From the NCBI GenBank assembly GCA_028704125.1, contig JAQVLM010000071.1:1-10197 (forward strand): DNA of 10,197 nt. The letters run 5' to 3'. This DNA is from Opitutales bacterium (GTDB taxonomy: Bacteria; Verrucomicrobiota; Verrucomicrobiia; Opitutales; JAFGAQ01). The notes beneath the pieces are model-generated. The model did no database searches and had not been told where the DNA came from. It saw only the letters and a program-made list of their open reading frames with translations. Shown here piece by piece: positions 1 through 6,218 of the stretch; within the stretch, counting starts at the first letter, position 1; each line of letters starts with the position of its first letter. The position numbers and the translations under genes were made by a program.

Positions 1-1
1 A

Positions 2-49
2 TCCGACCTGAAGTATGAGGGGGTCGCATGGTATGCCTGGCCGTGGTGA
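2..49 (+). CDS. 3' end of an unidentified gene (partial)
   Basis: Frame 2 reads fifteen sense codons ending in TGA at 47-49, giving a C-terminal peptide SDLKYEGVAWYAWPW. The mix of aromatic and charged residues looks like a real protein end, and no other gene is apparent here. The fragment is far too short to assign a family, and an open frame of this length can occur by chance. Nothing about function can be said; the rest of the gene would lie left of the window. Confidence 0.35.
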   Translation, partial: SDLKYEGVAWYAWPW

Positions 50-151
50 GCCGTGGATAGGCTCGAGATTTACTTTTGAATCGAGTCTTTCGAGCGGTGG
101 GTCGCTGATTGTTCCGTCGGGACCCAAAATATGGGATAATATTGTGTTAAA

Positions 152-169
152 CCCACAAGATCTTGTGGG
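152..169. repeat. 18-bp perfect palindrome, possible operator
   Basis: CCCACAAGATCTTGTGGG is identical to its own reverse complement over all 18 bases. It has no loop and no following T-run, so it is not an intrinsic terminator; it resembles a binding site for a dimeric regulator. A -10-like GATAAT lies at 135-140, about 12 bases upstream, which would place the palindrome just downstream of a transcription start. No good -35 accompanies that -10, so the operator reading is an inference. Confidence 0.45.
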
Positions 170-253
170 ATCGCTATTGACATGATGCGTGTGTGGGTGT
201 TCTATTTCTCTCACACAAACCCATTGATTTGGATCTTGTTGGAATGATAAGGA

Positions 254-327
254 CGCCTGAATTGGGATAGATCCGGTTAAAGGTGACATAGCGGAGTCTA
301 CCTGTTGGAACTATCCTGATTCAGGCG
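254..327 (+). ncRNA. 74-nt structured hairpin, candidate leader or small RNA
   Basis: Bases 254-270 pair with 311-327 as 17 continuous pairs, of which 263-318 and 264-317 are G-U wobbles. After one A-A mismatch, 272-277 pairs with 304-309 (three Watson-Crick, three wobble). Then 281-284 pairs with 300-303 and 285-287 with 296-298 around a single bulged T, leaving an 8-base loop at 288-295. All five wobble pairs are G-U only if the plus strand is transcribed; in the minus-strand RNA they become A-C mismatches, so a plus-strand RNA is favoured. I do not recognise any known riboswitch class. It could also be a mobile or REP-like repeat. Confidence 0.45.
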
Positions 328-365
328 CTTTCGTGTACGGAAGCAGTCACTTGGGAAAGGCTTGT

Positions 366-395
366 TTGACAAGCATTGGAATCGTGGCTTTGAAT
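366..395 (+). promoter_or_regulatory. Candidate sigma-70-type promoter with palindrome over the -35
   Basis: A perfect TTGACA lies at 366-371 and TTGAAT (4 of 6 to the -10 consensus) at 390-395, spaced 18 bases. Transcription would start near 402 and leave a leader of about 160 bases before the repeat-protein start at 563. The -35 sits within a perfect inverted repeat, GCTTGT-TTG-ACAAGC (360-374), which could be an operator. The -10 is weak, so confidence is modest. Confidence 0.35.
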
Positions 396-518
396 AGGTG
401 CATGCGAAGGGTATCCATGGAGTTGTTCGGGACGCTGGAGTTCATCGGGGATCCGGTGAACACATTCTGTCCCGATGCCGTCCAATCGGTTGCTTTCGGC
501 TTCGTTGGGGTGGAACAT

Positions 519-531
519 GCATGGTCCATGC
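519..531. repeat. Short palindrome GCATGG-T-CCATGC
   Basis: Six-base arms with a single central T form a perfect inverted repeat 31 bases before the chosen start of the repeat-protein gene. It may be a regulator site or a leader hairpin; a repeat of this size can also arise by chance. Confidence 0.25.
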
Positions 532-562
532 CTGAATGTGGCTGATTTCCGCATCATCTGTC

Positions 563-1459
563 ATGAAAGCATTCTCGATATTGAACAAGTGGGCTATCGG
601 AGTTTTGAGCGGGGTGTTTGCCCTGTTGCCGTTCGCGCTCGAGGCGGATACGATTTACTTGCGGGATGGTCAGGTGATTCAGGATGTCCAGAATCTGAGA
701 GAGTTTGAGGCCATATTCATGTATGACTCCGGCGGACGTTCGGTGACCCTTTCGAAGGATCGGGTCCAGAAAGTGGAGGATGGGCGAGGAAAGGTGATTT
801 ACGAACTCCGGGTGATGACCATGCGGGAAGTGGATCCTGTGAGGACTCCCGGGCTATTTGACTTTTCGGTGAATAACCAGCTGGTTGGATCGGGAGGCTG
901 GGTGAAGGAGGGGACTTTCCGGCTGAGGTCCGGTCGTTTGCCGGATGGTGTGTTTCGCGAGTATTTTCCGTCTGGCAGGATTAAGCGCGAGTTCACCGTG
1001 AGTGGCGGCAATCTGAATGGCATTTGCCGGGAATACTACGCCTCTGGAGTAATTGAGCGGGAAAGCAATTTGGTGAACGGGCTCGAAAACGGGGTGAGTC
1101 GGAACTTTTTCCAGGACGGTACGGTCAAAGGGGAGTCGACTTTCAAGAATGGTATCAAGGAGGGAATTACCAAGCTGTATTTCCAGTCGGGTGCTTTGCG
1201 TTCGGAGATGCAGTTTATTAATGGTCTACCGGAAGGAACGCAGCGGGTATACTATGAGTCCGGAAAGATCGAGACCGAGGTGGTCTTCGAAAATGGAGTG
1301 AGGCATGGGCCAATCGTTCAGTATTACGAGGTTGGATCAGTGCGGATGAATGGCAATTTCCAGGATGGAAAACTCGAGGGTGAGGTTGTTCTTTTCTACG
1401 AGTCCGGCCGGGTGAAATCGAAGCAGTTTTTCCGGGCAGGGCGCGTGATCGAGCGCTGA
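563..1459 (+). CDS. Exported YwqK/MORN-type repeat protein
   Basis: A 298-residue protein. I chose the ATG at 563 rather than 536 because it places a classical signal peptide at the N-terminus: KAFSILNK, then a hydrophobic stretch at about 10-26, with probable cleavage after LEA at residue 28. Residues about 29-80 form a small beta-rich domain starting DTIYLRDGQ, reminiscent of Sm-like or SH3-like modules found in exported PVC-group proteins. Seven tandem 24-residue repeats then cover bases 944-1447, each of the form (D/N/E/H)G-x4-(Y/F)(Y/F)-x-(S/D/V)G-x10-G. This pattern fits the YwqK/MORN_2 family, annotated in some genomes as toxin-antitoxin YwqK antitoxin. The repeats form extended beta hairpin arrays, but their partner or substrate here is unknown. 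No Shine-Dalgarno site is visible. The channel gene follows after 36 bases and may be co-transcribed. Confidence 0.8.
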   Translation: MKAFSILNKWAIGVLSGVFALLPFALEADTIYLRDGQVIQDVQNLREFEAIFMYDSGGRSVTLSKDRVQKVEDGRGKVIYELRVMTMREVDPVRTPGLFDFSVNNQLVGSGGWVKEGTFRLRSGRLPDGVFREYFPSGRIKREFTVSGGNLNGICREYYASGVIERESNLVNGLENGVSRNFFQDGTVKGESTFKNGIKEGITKLYFQSGALRSEMQFINGLPEGTQRVYYESGKIETEVVFENGVRHGPIVQYYEVGSVRMNGNFQDGKLEGEVVLFYESGRVKSKQFFRAGRVIER

Positions 1460-1495
1460 ACCGTGACTCAACGGGACCAATTCAACTGAGTAGAC

Positions 1496-3190
1496 GTGAA
1501 GACGCTGGTATCAGGTGTAGCCGCCTACATGGGGAAACGATCCACCCGGCGCAACACCCGCCTTCTCGTTAAGCTCATCCTGACGCTTGTGCTCATGATC
1601 GCCGCTTATTCGGTGAGTTTTCATTTGCTCATGGAGCGCGAGGGACAGCACCACAGTTGGATCACGGGGGTGTATTGGACCTTCACGGTGATGTCCACTT
1701 TGGGTTTTGGGGATATCACGTTCGAGTCCGATCTGGGGCGGATATACTCGATCGTGGTGATGCTTTCGGGGGTGGTGTTTCTGCTGATCCTGATGCCATT
1801 TACCCTGATTGAGTTCTTCTACGCGCCTTGGATGGAGCGTCAGTCCCGTGGCCGCCTCCCCGATGAGGTGGACGAGGACCTCTCGGGGCATGTGATTATC
1901 ACGGGCTTCAATTCGATCACGCGGGCGCTTGTGGAGAAGCTGGAGCGCTACCGCAAGCCGTATGTTGTCATTTGTAAGGACGAGGAGGAGGGTGTTCCGC
2001 TTTTGGACGAAGGGATCAGCGTGATGAGCGGGGATCCTTCGAGAATGGAGACCTACGAACGCGCTGGCTTGGACCGGGCTGCTCTGGTCACGGTGACCGG
2101 TGATGACGTGTGGAATGCCAATACGGCTTTCTCGATCCGGGATTTGTCGAAGACCATTCCGATTGTATGCACGGCATCCGGGAAGGCGGCTGCGGATGTG
2201 ATCCGGCTTGCAGGGGGAACGGTTGCCTTTCAGTTGGGCGAGATGATGGGCGAAGCCCTTGCAAGGCGCGTGGTGGGCGGAGGAGCCTCCGCCCATGTGA
2301 TCGGACGTTTTGATCGTTTGTTGATTGCGGAGGCGGCGGCCCGCGGAACCGCTCTGGTGGATCACACGGTTGCGGAATTGGGTCTTCGGAACCGATTAGG
2401 CGTCAATGTGATTGGGGTTTGGGAGCGCGGGGGCTTCCGCTTGGCTGGGCCGGACACGAAAATCGAGTTCAATTCGGTGATGATCGTGGCGGGAACCGCC
2501 GAGCAGCTTGAACGTTTCGATGAAGCCTACCGAAATCCGGCATTTGAGCAGGCCCGTGTGATCGTGATTGGTGCTGGTCGCGTCGGACAGTCGGTGGCCG
2601 AGGCGCTTCGCACGCAAGGAATCGACTACCGGATCATCGAGCTTGAGAAAGAAGCGTTGAATGAGCTGGGCGAGAAAGGCGTACAGGGCGATGCAGCCCA
2701 CTTTGAAGTGCTTCAACGCGCCGGAATCATTGAGGCGGAGTCGGTTGTGATCACGTCCCACAACGACGACATGGACATCTACCTGACCATTTTTTGTCGC
2801 AAGCTCCGGCCCGACATTCAAATCATCAGTCGGGCAACGCATCCTGAAAACATTCAGCGGCTTCATCGGGCGGGTGCCGATATTGTATTGTCGTATTCCT
2901 CGATGGGTTCGAACCTGATTTTCAACTATTTGCAAAAGAGCGACACGCTCCTGATCGCCGAGGGCTTGAGTGTGTTCCGGGCACCTGTGCCGGAGTCCCT
3001 TGTGGGAAAAAACCTTGTGGAGCTCGCATTACGTGCGTCGACCGGATGTAACGTGATCGCGGTTATTGGTCCGGACGGAAAGCAGATGGATGTGCAGCCG
3101 CTGCGGCCATTGGCCTCTGGAGAAGAATTGCTGCTGATCGGAGATGGGCCGTCTGAGAAAAGATTGTTCGATAAATTTGGTGAGTCCTGA
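1496..3190 (+). CDS. Two-TM potassium channel with tandem RCK (TrkA-N/TrkA-C) domains
   Basis: A 564-residue inner-membrane ligand-gated K+ channel. TM1 spans about 23-46. A pore helix leads to the selectivity filter TLGFGD at 68-73, and TM2 spans about 84-108. RCK1 begins at about residue 131 with HVIITGFNSITRALVEKL, which lacks the GxGxxG nucleotide motif and resembles the MthK-type RCK start. RCK2 begins at about 353 with RVIVIGAGRVG, a canonical Rossmann motif followed by IIELEKE, the usual acidic end of strand 2, so this half is likely to bind NAD(H) or another nucleotide. TrkA-C-like segments follow each half, at about 270-345 and 480-560. Having both RCK domains in one chain matches the GsuK-type layout, where four subunits form the gating ring. 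The start is GTG 1496; ATG 1529 (residue 12) is an alternative, and neither has a good ribosome site. Confidence 0.9.
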   Translation: MKTLVSGVAAYMGKRSTRRNTRLLVKLILTLVLMIAAYSVSFHLLMEREGQHHSWITGVYWTFTVMSTLGFGDITFESDLGRIYSIVVMLSGVVFLLILMPFTLIEFFYAPWMERQSRGRLPDEVDEDLSGHVIITGFNSITRALVEKLERYRKPYVVICKDEEEGVPLLDEGISVMSGDPSRMETYERAGLDRAALVTVTGDDVWNANTAFSIRDLSKTIPIVCTASGKAAADVIRLAGGTVAFQLGEMMGEALARRVVGGGASAHVIGRFDRLLIAEAAARGTALVDHTVAELGLRNRLGVNVIGVWERGGFRLAGPDTKIEFNSVMIVAGTAEQLERFDEAYRNPAFEQARVIVIGAGRVGQSVAEALRTQGIDYRIIELEKEALNELGEKGVQGDAAHFEVLQRAGIIEAESVVITSHNDDMDIYLTIFCRKLRPDIQIISRATHPENIQRLHRAGADIVLSYSSMGSNLIFNYLQKSDTLLIAEGLSVFRAPVPESLVGKNLVELALRASTGCNVIAVIGPDGKQMDVQPLRPLASGEELLLIGDGPSEKRLFDKFGES

Positions 3191-3318
3191 CCGTTTTGGT
3201 TGCCCGATAGGAAGGGCGTTTCCGGGGGTTCTGCGGATGTTTTCCGATTTAGGATACCTGGGGGAAAGGGTGATTTTTTGACTTGGCAAGTTCGTGATCG
3301 AAGCATGTCCTGATTGGT

Positions 3319-3798
3319 ATGGCAAAGGTCGATCTCGAATTGGTTAAAATGATCCTGCATCGCAATGAACTGGATGTAAGGGTGGTTTCACAGATCCTCA
3401 ACGAACTCGAGGAAGAGGTGCGTATCCAGGATGAGATCGAAGACAAACCACCTCCGGTCAAGAAACAGCATGTCATCCTTGTGTCGGACCCTGCAGGAGA
3501 ACTTGAAGGCAAGGATTTCACGGGCTGGGTGGTTCAGATCCCCGAGGAGGACAGCCCTTTTGTTGCCTTGGAGCGGATCTTCCGTGGCGCCTACGATTTT
3601 AATGCCTCGCCCAAGGGCAGGCGCATGCCGGTCAAGAAAGTCGGTGAAGCGTGTGAAGTGGTGTCCGCCAAGTTTTTCAAAGAGCACAAGGTGTTCATCA
3701 AGACCAAGGAGCCGGTTTTGGTGGTGCGCACGGATAACGTTATCCCGACCGAAAAGCCCGGCAAACACAGCGATTCCACCACCGACGATCTCGCCTGA
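3319..3798 (+). CDS. Unrecognised 159-residue soluble protein
   Basis: I do not recognise this family. Residues 1-42 look helical and very acidic (LNELEEEVRIQDEIED). A DKPPPVKK linker at about 42-49 leads to a probable alpha/beta domain (about 50-142) with strand-like HVILVSD, GWVVQIP, VFIKT and PVLVVRTDN segments and a lysine-rich centre. The last 15 or so residues (EKPGKHSDSTTDDLA) look disordered. There is no signal peptide, membrane segment or cysteine cluster; only one cysteine is present, at about residue 110. The coding frame is convincing because its amino-acid composition is ordinary, while overlapping frames give Arg/Ser/Pro-rich translations. The gene stands alone, 128 bases after the channel and 206 before the next gene. 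No Shine-Dalgarno site precedes the ATG. Confidence 0.75.
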   Translation: MAKVDLELVKMILHRNELDVRVVSQILNELEEEVRIQDEIEDKPPPVKKQHVILVSDPAGELEGKDFTGWVVQIPEEDSPFVALERIFRGAYDFNASPKGRRMPVKKVGEACEVVSAKFFKEHKVFIKTKEPVLVVRTDNVIPTEKPGKHSDSTTDDLA

Positions 3799-3877
3799 AC
3801 CGGGTTTGATTCACAGCGGAAGTCGAAGCGGCGCGAGCAGGATGCTCCCGCTGCTATGGGATACCCGTTTTAGGTAG

Positions 3878-3900
3878 GGATGAGTGTCCTCCGCTCATCC
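3878..3900. repeat. Perfect 7-bp hairpin in intergenic region
   Basis: GGATGAG (3878-3884) and CTCATCC (3894-3900) are exact inverted repeats around a 9-base loop, TGTCCTCCG. No T-run follows on the plus strand, so it is a poor intrinsic terminator. Its position 80 bases after a stop codon fits a transcript-end structure or one copy of a dispersed intergenic repeat. I suspect the latter, but a single copy in this window cannot prove it. Confidence 0.5.
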
Positions 3901-3952
3901 GCCACGCGAGCGATCGAATGTTTGGTTGGGGGCGTTGTTCCCGGTTTTTGGC

Positions 3953-3980
3953 TTGATGGATCGGGTTTTGACTTTAGCAT
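3953..3980 (+). promoter_or_regulatory. Weak candidate promoter for the glycosyl-glycerate operon
   Basis: TTGATG (3953-3958) and TAGCAT (3975-3980) are spaced 16 bases, each matching 4 of 6 consensus positions. Transcription would begin near 3987, just ahead of the first gene. This is the best candidate in the 206-base gap, but the match is weak. Confidence 0.25.
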
Positions 3981-3981
3981 A

Positions 3982-3999
3982 AGGCTTCAAGGGAAGCTT
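3982..3999 (+). promoter_or_regulatory. Hairpin enclosing the putative ribosome site of the M20-like gene
   Basis: AGGCTTC (3982-3988) pairs with GAAGCTT (3993-3999), with one G-U pair, around an AAGG loop. The loop and 3' arm contain the purine run AGGGAAG, the only ribosome-site-like sequence before the GTG at 4005. If translation starts there, the hairpin would mask the site; if it starts at ATG 4056, the hairpin is just leader. Confidence 0.3.
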
Positions 4000-4004
4000 C
4001 ATAT

Positions 4005-5237
4005 GTGTTTTTGAACGGCGGGTTGCCGTTTGTGGAGCTGAGCCTTGTTCAGGTTATGCCAGATTCGAAATCCGACATTCAATCCATACTCGATCGACTG
4101 CCTGATATGCGTACGCCCTTGCGGGAATGCAGGGAATTGATTCTCGCGAATGCGGTGATGGTCGGGGAGATACCGGCCCCCACCTTCCGCGAGGAGGCGC
4201 GTATTGAGTATGTCAGGAACCGCTTCGCGGAGGCGGGTCTGCAGAGCATATCGGCAGACGAGATGAACAACGCGAGCGGTATTCTGCCTGGGAAGACGGG
4301 CGAACGGAATATCCTTGTGGTGGCTCATGCGGACACGGTTCATGATGAGTCGGTGAGCCATACCATGCAGGTGAGTCCGGACGCGGTGACGGGTGCGGGC
4401 ATAGCGGACAACAGTATCGGGCTGGCCAGCGTGCTTTCACTGCCATGGATACTGGATCGTTTGGGGATCCAACTGGAGAGCAATCTGGTGTTGCAGGCGT
4501 CTTCGAGAACCTTGGGCCGGGGAGATCTCAGCGGTTTGGGTTTTTTCCTCGATAACACGACGGTACCCATTCATTCCGCGATCTGTGTGGAGGGCGTCCA
4601 TCTGGGGCGTTTGAGTTATTCGGTTTTGGGCATGTTACGTGGAGAGATTGTGTTGAAGGTCGCTCCGGTTTCGACATGGGATGAATCCAGCGGACGGGGT
4701 GCCGTGGCGGTCTTGAGCGAGCTAATCACAAAACTGTTGTCGATCCGTTTGGCATCGGTGCCGAGGACCTCGATCATACTGGGATCGGTCAGCGCGGGTT
4801 CCTCTTACAACGTGCCGCCTACGCGGGCGCGGTTGAAGTTGGAGGTTCGCAGCGAAGCTGCCGGCCAAGTGTCGGCTGTGCGCCGCGAAATCGAGGCTAT
4901 CGTCGCGGAGATCCGCGCGGAAAGGAATGTGGATGTGGAGTTTCAAGTGGTGTCGCGTCGCAGAATTGGAGGGATCCCCTTCGGGCATCCTCTGGTGACT
5001 GCCGGCCGCAAGGTTATGGAAAGCCTCGGGATTGAACCGAAGATCGCGCCGAGTGTGGGGATGTTGTCCTCAACCGCCGACCGCGGGATTCCCGCTCTGA
5101 CGCTTGGTCTCACCGAGGGCTCCGGTTTGCAGACGGATGAGGAGAGCATCCGGATTGAGCCCCTGTTTACCGGATTGTCGCAGTTGATCGGGGTATTGAT
5201 GGCAATTGACCAAGGAGGCTGTGATGCAGAAGATTGA
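4005..5237 (+). CDS. M20-family peptidase-like protein, probably catalytically dead
   Basis: 410 residues from GTG 4005, or 393 from ATG 4056. GTG has the better purine run upstream, but family similarity only begins after the ATG. The fold order is that of M20 metallopeptidases: VVAHADT (His108, Asp110), GIADNSIG (Asp135), a lid or dimerisation domain with the SAGSSYNVPPTRARLKLEVRS strand pair, and a C-terminal STADRGIPALTLG segment. Catalysis looks lost. The usual Glu-Glu pair (catalytic base plus zinc ligand) aligns with Arg168-Thr169 in ASSRTLG. The final His ligand of the HTxDE motif is Gln376 in LQTDEE. The lid-domain GGHS motif is absent (VSTWDESSG). His108, Asp135 and Glu196 remain. 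Its 3' end overlaps gpgS by 14 bases, so the two products are likely made together; a binding, scaffolding or regulatory role is inference. Numbering is from GTG 4005. Confidence 0.82.
   Translation: MFLNGGLPFVELSLVQVMPDSKSDIQSILDRLPDMRTPLRECRELILANAVMVGEIPAPTFREEARIEYVRNRFAEAGLQSISADEMNNASGILPGKTGERNILVVAHADTVHDESVSHTMQVSPDAVTGAGIADNSIGLASVLSLPWILDRLGIQLESNLVLQASSRTLGRGDLSGLGFFLDNTTVPIHSAICVEGVHLGRLSYSVLGMLRGEIVLKVAPVSTWDESSGRGAVAVLSELITKLLSIRLASVPRTSIILGSVSAGSSYNVPPTRARLKLEVRSEAAGQVSAVRREIEAIVAEIRAERNVDVEFQVVSRRRIGGIPFGHPLVTAGRKVMESLGIEPKIAPSVGMLSSTADRGIPALTLGLTEGSGLQTDEESIRIEPLFTGLSQLIGVLMAIDQGGCDAED
5212..5218 (+). promoter_or_regulatory. Consensus Shine-Dalgarno site of gpgS
   Basis: AAGGAGG lies inside the last codons of the upstream gene, 5 bases before ATG 5224. 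It fixes that ATG as the start in preference to TTG 5206 or GTG 5221, and implies translational coupling. It is the only full-consensus ribosome site in the window. Confidence 0.8.
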
Positions 5238-6213
5238 ACATTGGATCCGCGAGCAAACGTTTCACCATTCCGCCTTCTGGGATCTGCGGGCGATGATCGA
5301 GGAAAAGGAAAAGAAGGGCTTGTCGATCTCGCTCTGTATTCCCACGCTGAATGAAGAGAAAACGATTGGGAAAGAGATCGTTATCTTCAAGTCCGAGTTG
5401 ATGGACCGCTATCCGTTGGTGGATGAGATCGCGGTGATTGATTCCGGGTCCAGTGACCGGACCCGTGAGGTGGCAGCATCGTTTGGAGCGGATGTTTATC
5501 TTTCATCGGAGATCCTTCCGGAACAAGGTTTCAAACGCGGAAAAGGGGAGAACCTGTGGAAAGCCATCTACCAGCTTAAGGGGGATATCATTTGTTATGT
5601 GGATGCGGATATCGCGAACATTCATCCCCGGTTTTGTTATGCGCTGGTCGCACCATTGATTTACCGCGACAGCATTCATTACGTGAAGGCCTTCTACGAC
5701 CGGCCGCTGGCGTTCTCTCACGGAGTGAGACCATCGGGTGGCGGGCGGGTTACGGAGATACTGGTGCGTCCGCTGTTTTCGTTGTTTTATCCGGAGCTCA
5801 CGGCGTTGGTGCAGCCTTTGTCCGGCGAATATGCGGTGAGGCGGCATGTGTTGGAGAAACTGCCGTTTCCGATTGGATATGGTGTGGAGACTTCGCACAT
5901 CCTGGATGTGTATCGTGAGTATGGGCTGGATGCCTTCGGGCAAACGGATTTGGACCAGCGGGTTCACCGCAATCAGTCGACTCAGGATTTGGGCAAGATG
6001 TCATTTGGGATTCTCCAAAGCTTTTTGCATCGGCTCGAGATGCACGGAACCGTGGATGGCTTGCCAGAGCTTTCGAACCTCTACCGGCAATTCCAGGCAC
6101 ATGACAACTCCTACGAGCAGGTGGTGCACGAGATCATTGAGGAGGAACGCCCCCCGATGATCACACTTCCGGAATACCGGGAAAAGTTCGGGATAAGCGG
6201 AAGCGGTTCTTAA
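5224..6213 (+). CDS. gpgS: Glucosyl-3-phosphoglycerate synthase (GT81)
   Basis: A 329-residue GT-A glycosyltransferase that transfers glucose from a nucleotide sugar to 3-phosphoglycerate, the first step to glucosylglycerate and derived solutes. Motifs line up in order with mycobacterial GpgS: SLCIPTLNEEKTIG, VIDSGSSDRT, GKGENLW, the metal-binding DAD at 127-129 within VDADIANIHPRF, VKAFYDRPL, GGGRVTE at 172-178 (acceptor phosphate site), LQPLSGEYA-type VQPLSGEYA, GYGVE, and QRVHRN with Arg246, His248 and Arg249. All the known donor and acceptor contact motifs seem intact. The length is typical. A short N-terminal region (WIREQTFHHSAF) precedes the GT domain, as in other members. It overlaps the upstream gene by 14 bases, and the next gene starts 5 bases after its stop, so it sits in the middle of a compact operon. 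Confidence 0.95.
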   Translation: MQKIEHWIREQTFHHSAFWDLRAMIEEKEKKGLSISLCIPTLNEEKTIGKEIVIFKSELMDRYPLVDEIAVIDSGSSDRTREVAASFGADVYLSSEILPEQGFKRGKGENLWKAIYQLKGDIICYVDADIANIHPRFCYALVAPLIYRDSIHYVKAFYDRPLAFSHGVRPSGGGRVTEILVRPLFSLFYPELTALVQPLSGEYAVRRHVLEKLPFPIGYGVETSHILDVYREYGLDAFGQTDLDQRVHRNQSTQDLGKMSFGILQSFLHRLEMHGTVDGLPELSNLYRQFQAHDNSYEQVVHEIIEEERPPMITLPEYREKFGISGSGS

Positions 6214-6218
6214 CGGTC

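Larger units (their letters stand above)
50..562. other. 513-bp gene-free region rich in inverted repeats
   Basis: No reading frame here looks like a protein; the 60-78 codon frames on both strands have unconvincing composition and no homology I recognise. The region holds several inverted repeats: GCTCGA/TCGAGC arms at 61-66 and 90-95, an 18-bp perfect palindrome at 152-169, TGTGTG/CACACA arms at 190-195 and 212-217, a long hairpin at 254-327, GCTTGT/ACAAGC arms at 360-374 around a promoter-like hexamer, and GCATGG/CCATGC at 519-531. It probably contains regulatory sites and perhaps a small RNA upstream of the repeat-protein gene. Confidence 0.6.

Noticed and set aside
61..95. GCTCGA/TCGAGC arms as the terminator of the left partial gene
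   Set aside because: The 23-base loop and absence of a following T-run make it a poor terminator; it could be chance.
254..327. The long hairpin as an integron attC site or tRNA-like element
   Set aside because: It lacks the conserved attC core ends, and has no D-, anticodon- or T-arm arrangement.
333..545. 70-codon plus-strand frame in the left intergenic region
   Set aside because: GTG start, no ribosome site, no recognisable motif, and it runs through inverted repeats; other frames of similar length exist on both strands.
1511..2365. 284-codon open frame on the minus strand inside the channel gene
   Set aside because: It is antisense to a gene with clear pore and RCK motifs; its translation is His/Arg-rich and has no recognisable domain.
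3202..3217. GCCC/GGGC inverted repeat after the channel gene as a terminator
   Set aside because: A 4-bp stem with an 8-base loop and no proper T-run is too weak.
3278..3306. TTGACT as a -35 for the 159-residue gene
   Set aside because: The best hexamer at correct spacing, AAGCAT, matches only 3 of 6 -10 positions.
3431..3877. 148-codon frame overlapping the 159-residue gene
   Set aside because: The translation is Arg/Ser/Pro-rich, typical of an out-of-frame reading of a GC-rich gene.
4003..4014. ATG immediately before the GTG start of the M20-like gene
   Set aside because: It reads only three codons to a TGA, so it cannot start the gene; a role as a tiny upstream frame is possible but unsupported.
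5206..5223. TTG 5206 or GTG 5221 as the gpgS start
   Set aside because: The AAGGAGG site lies downstream of the TTG and only 2 bases from the GTG; it is correctly spaced for ATG 5224.
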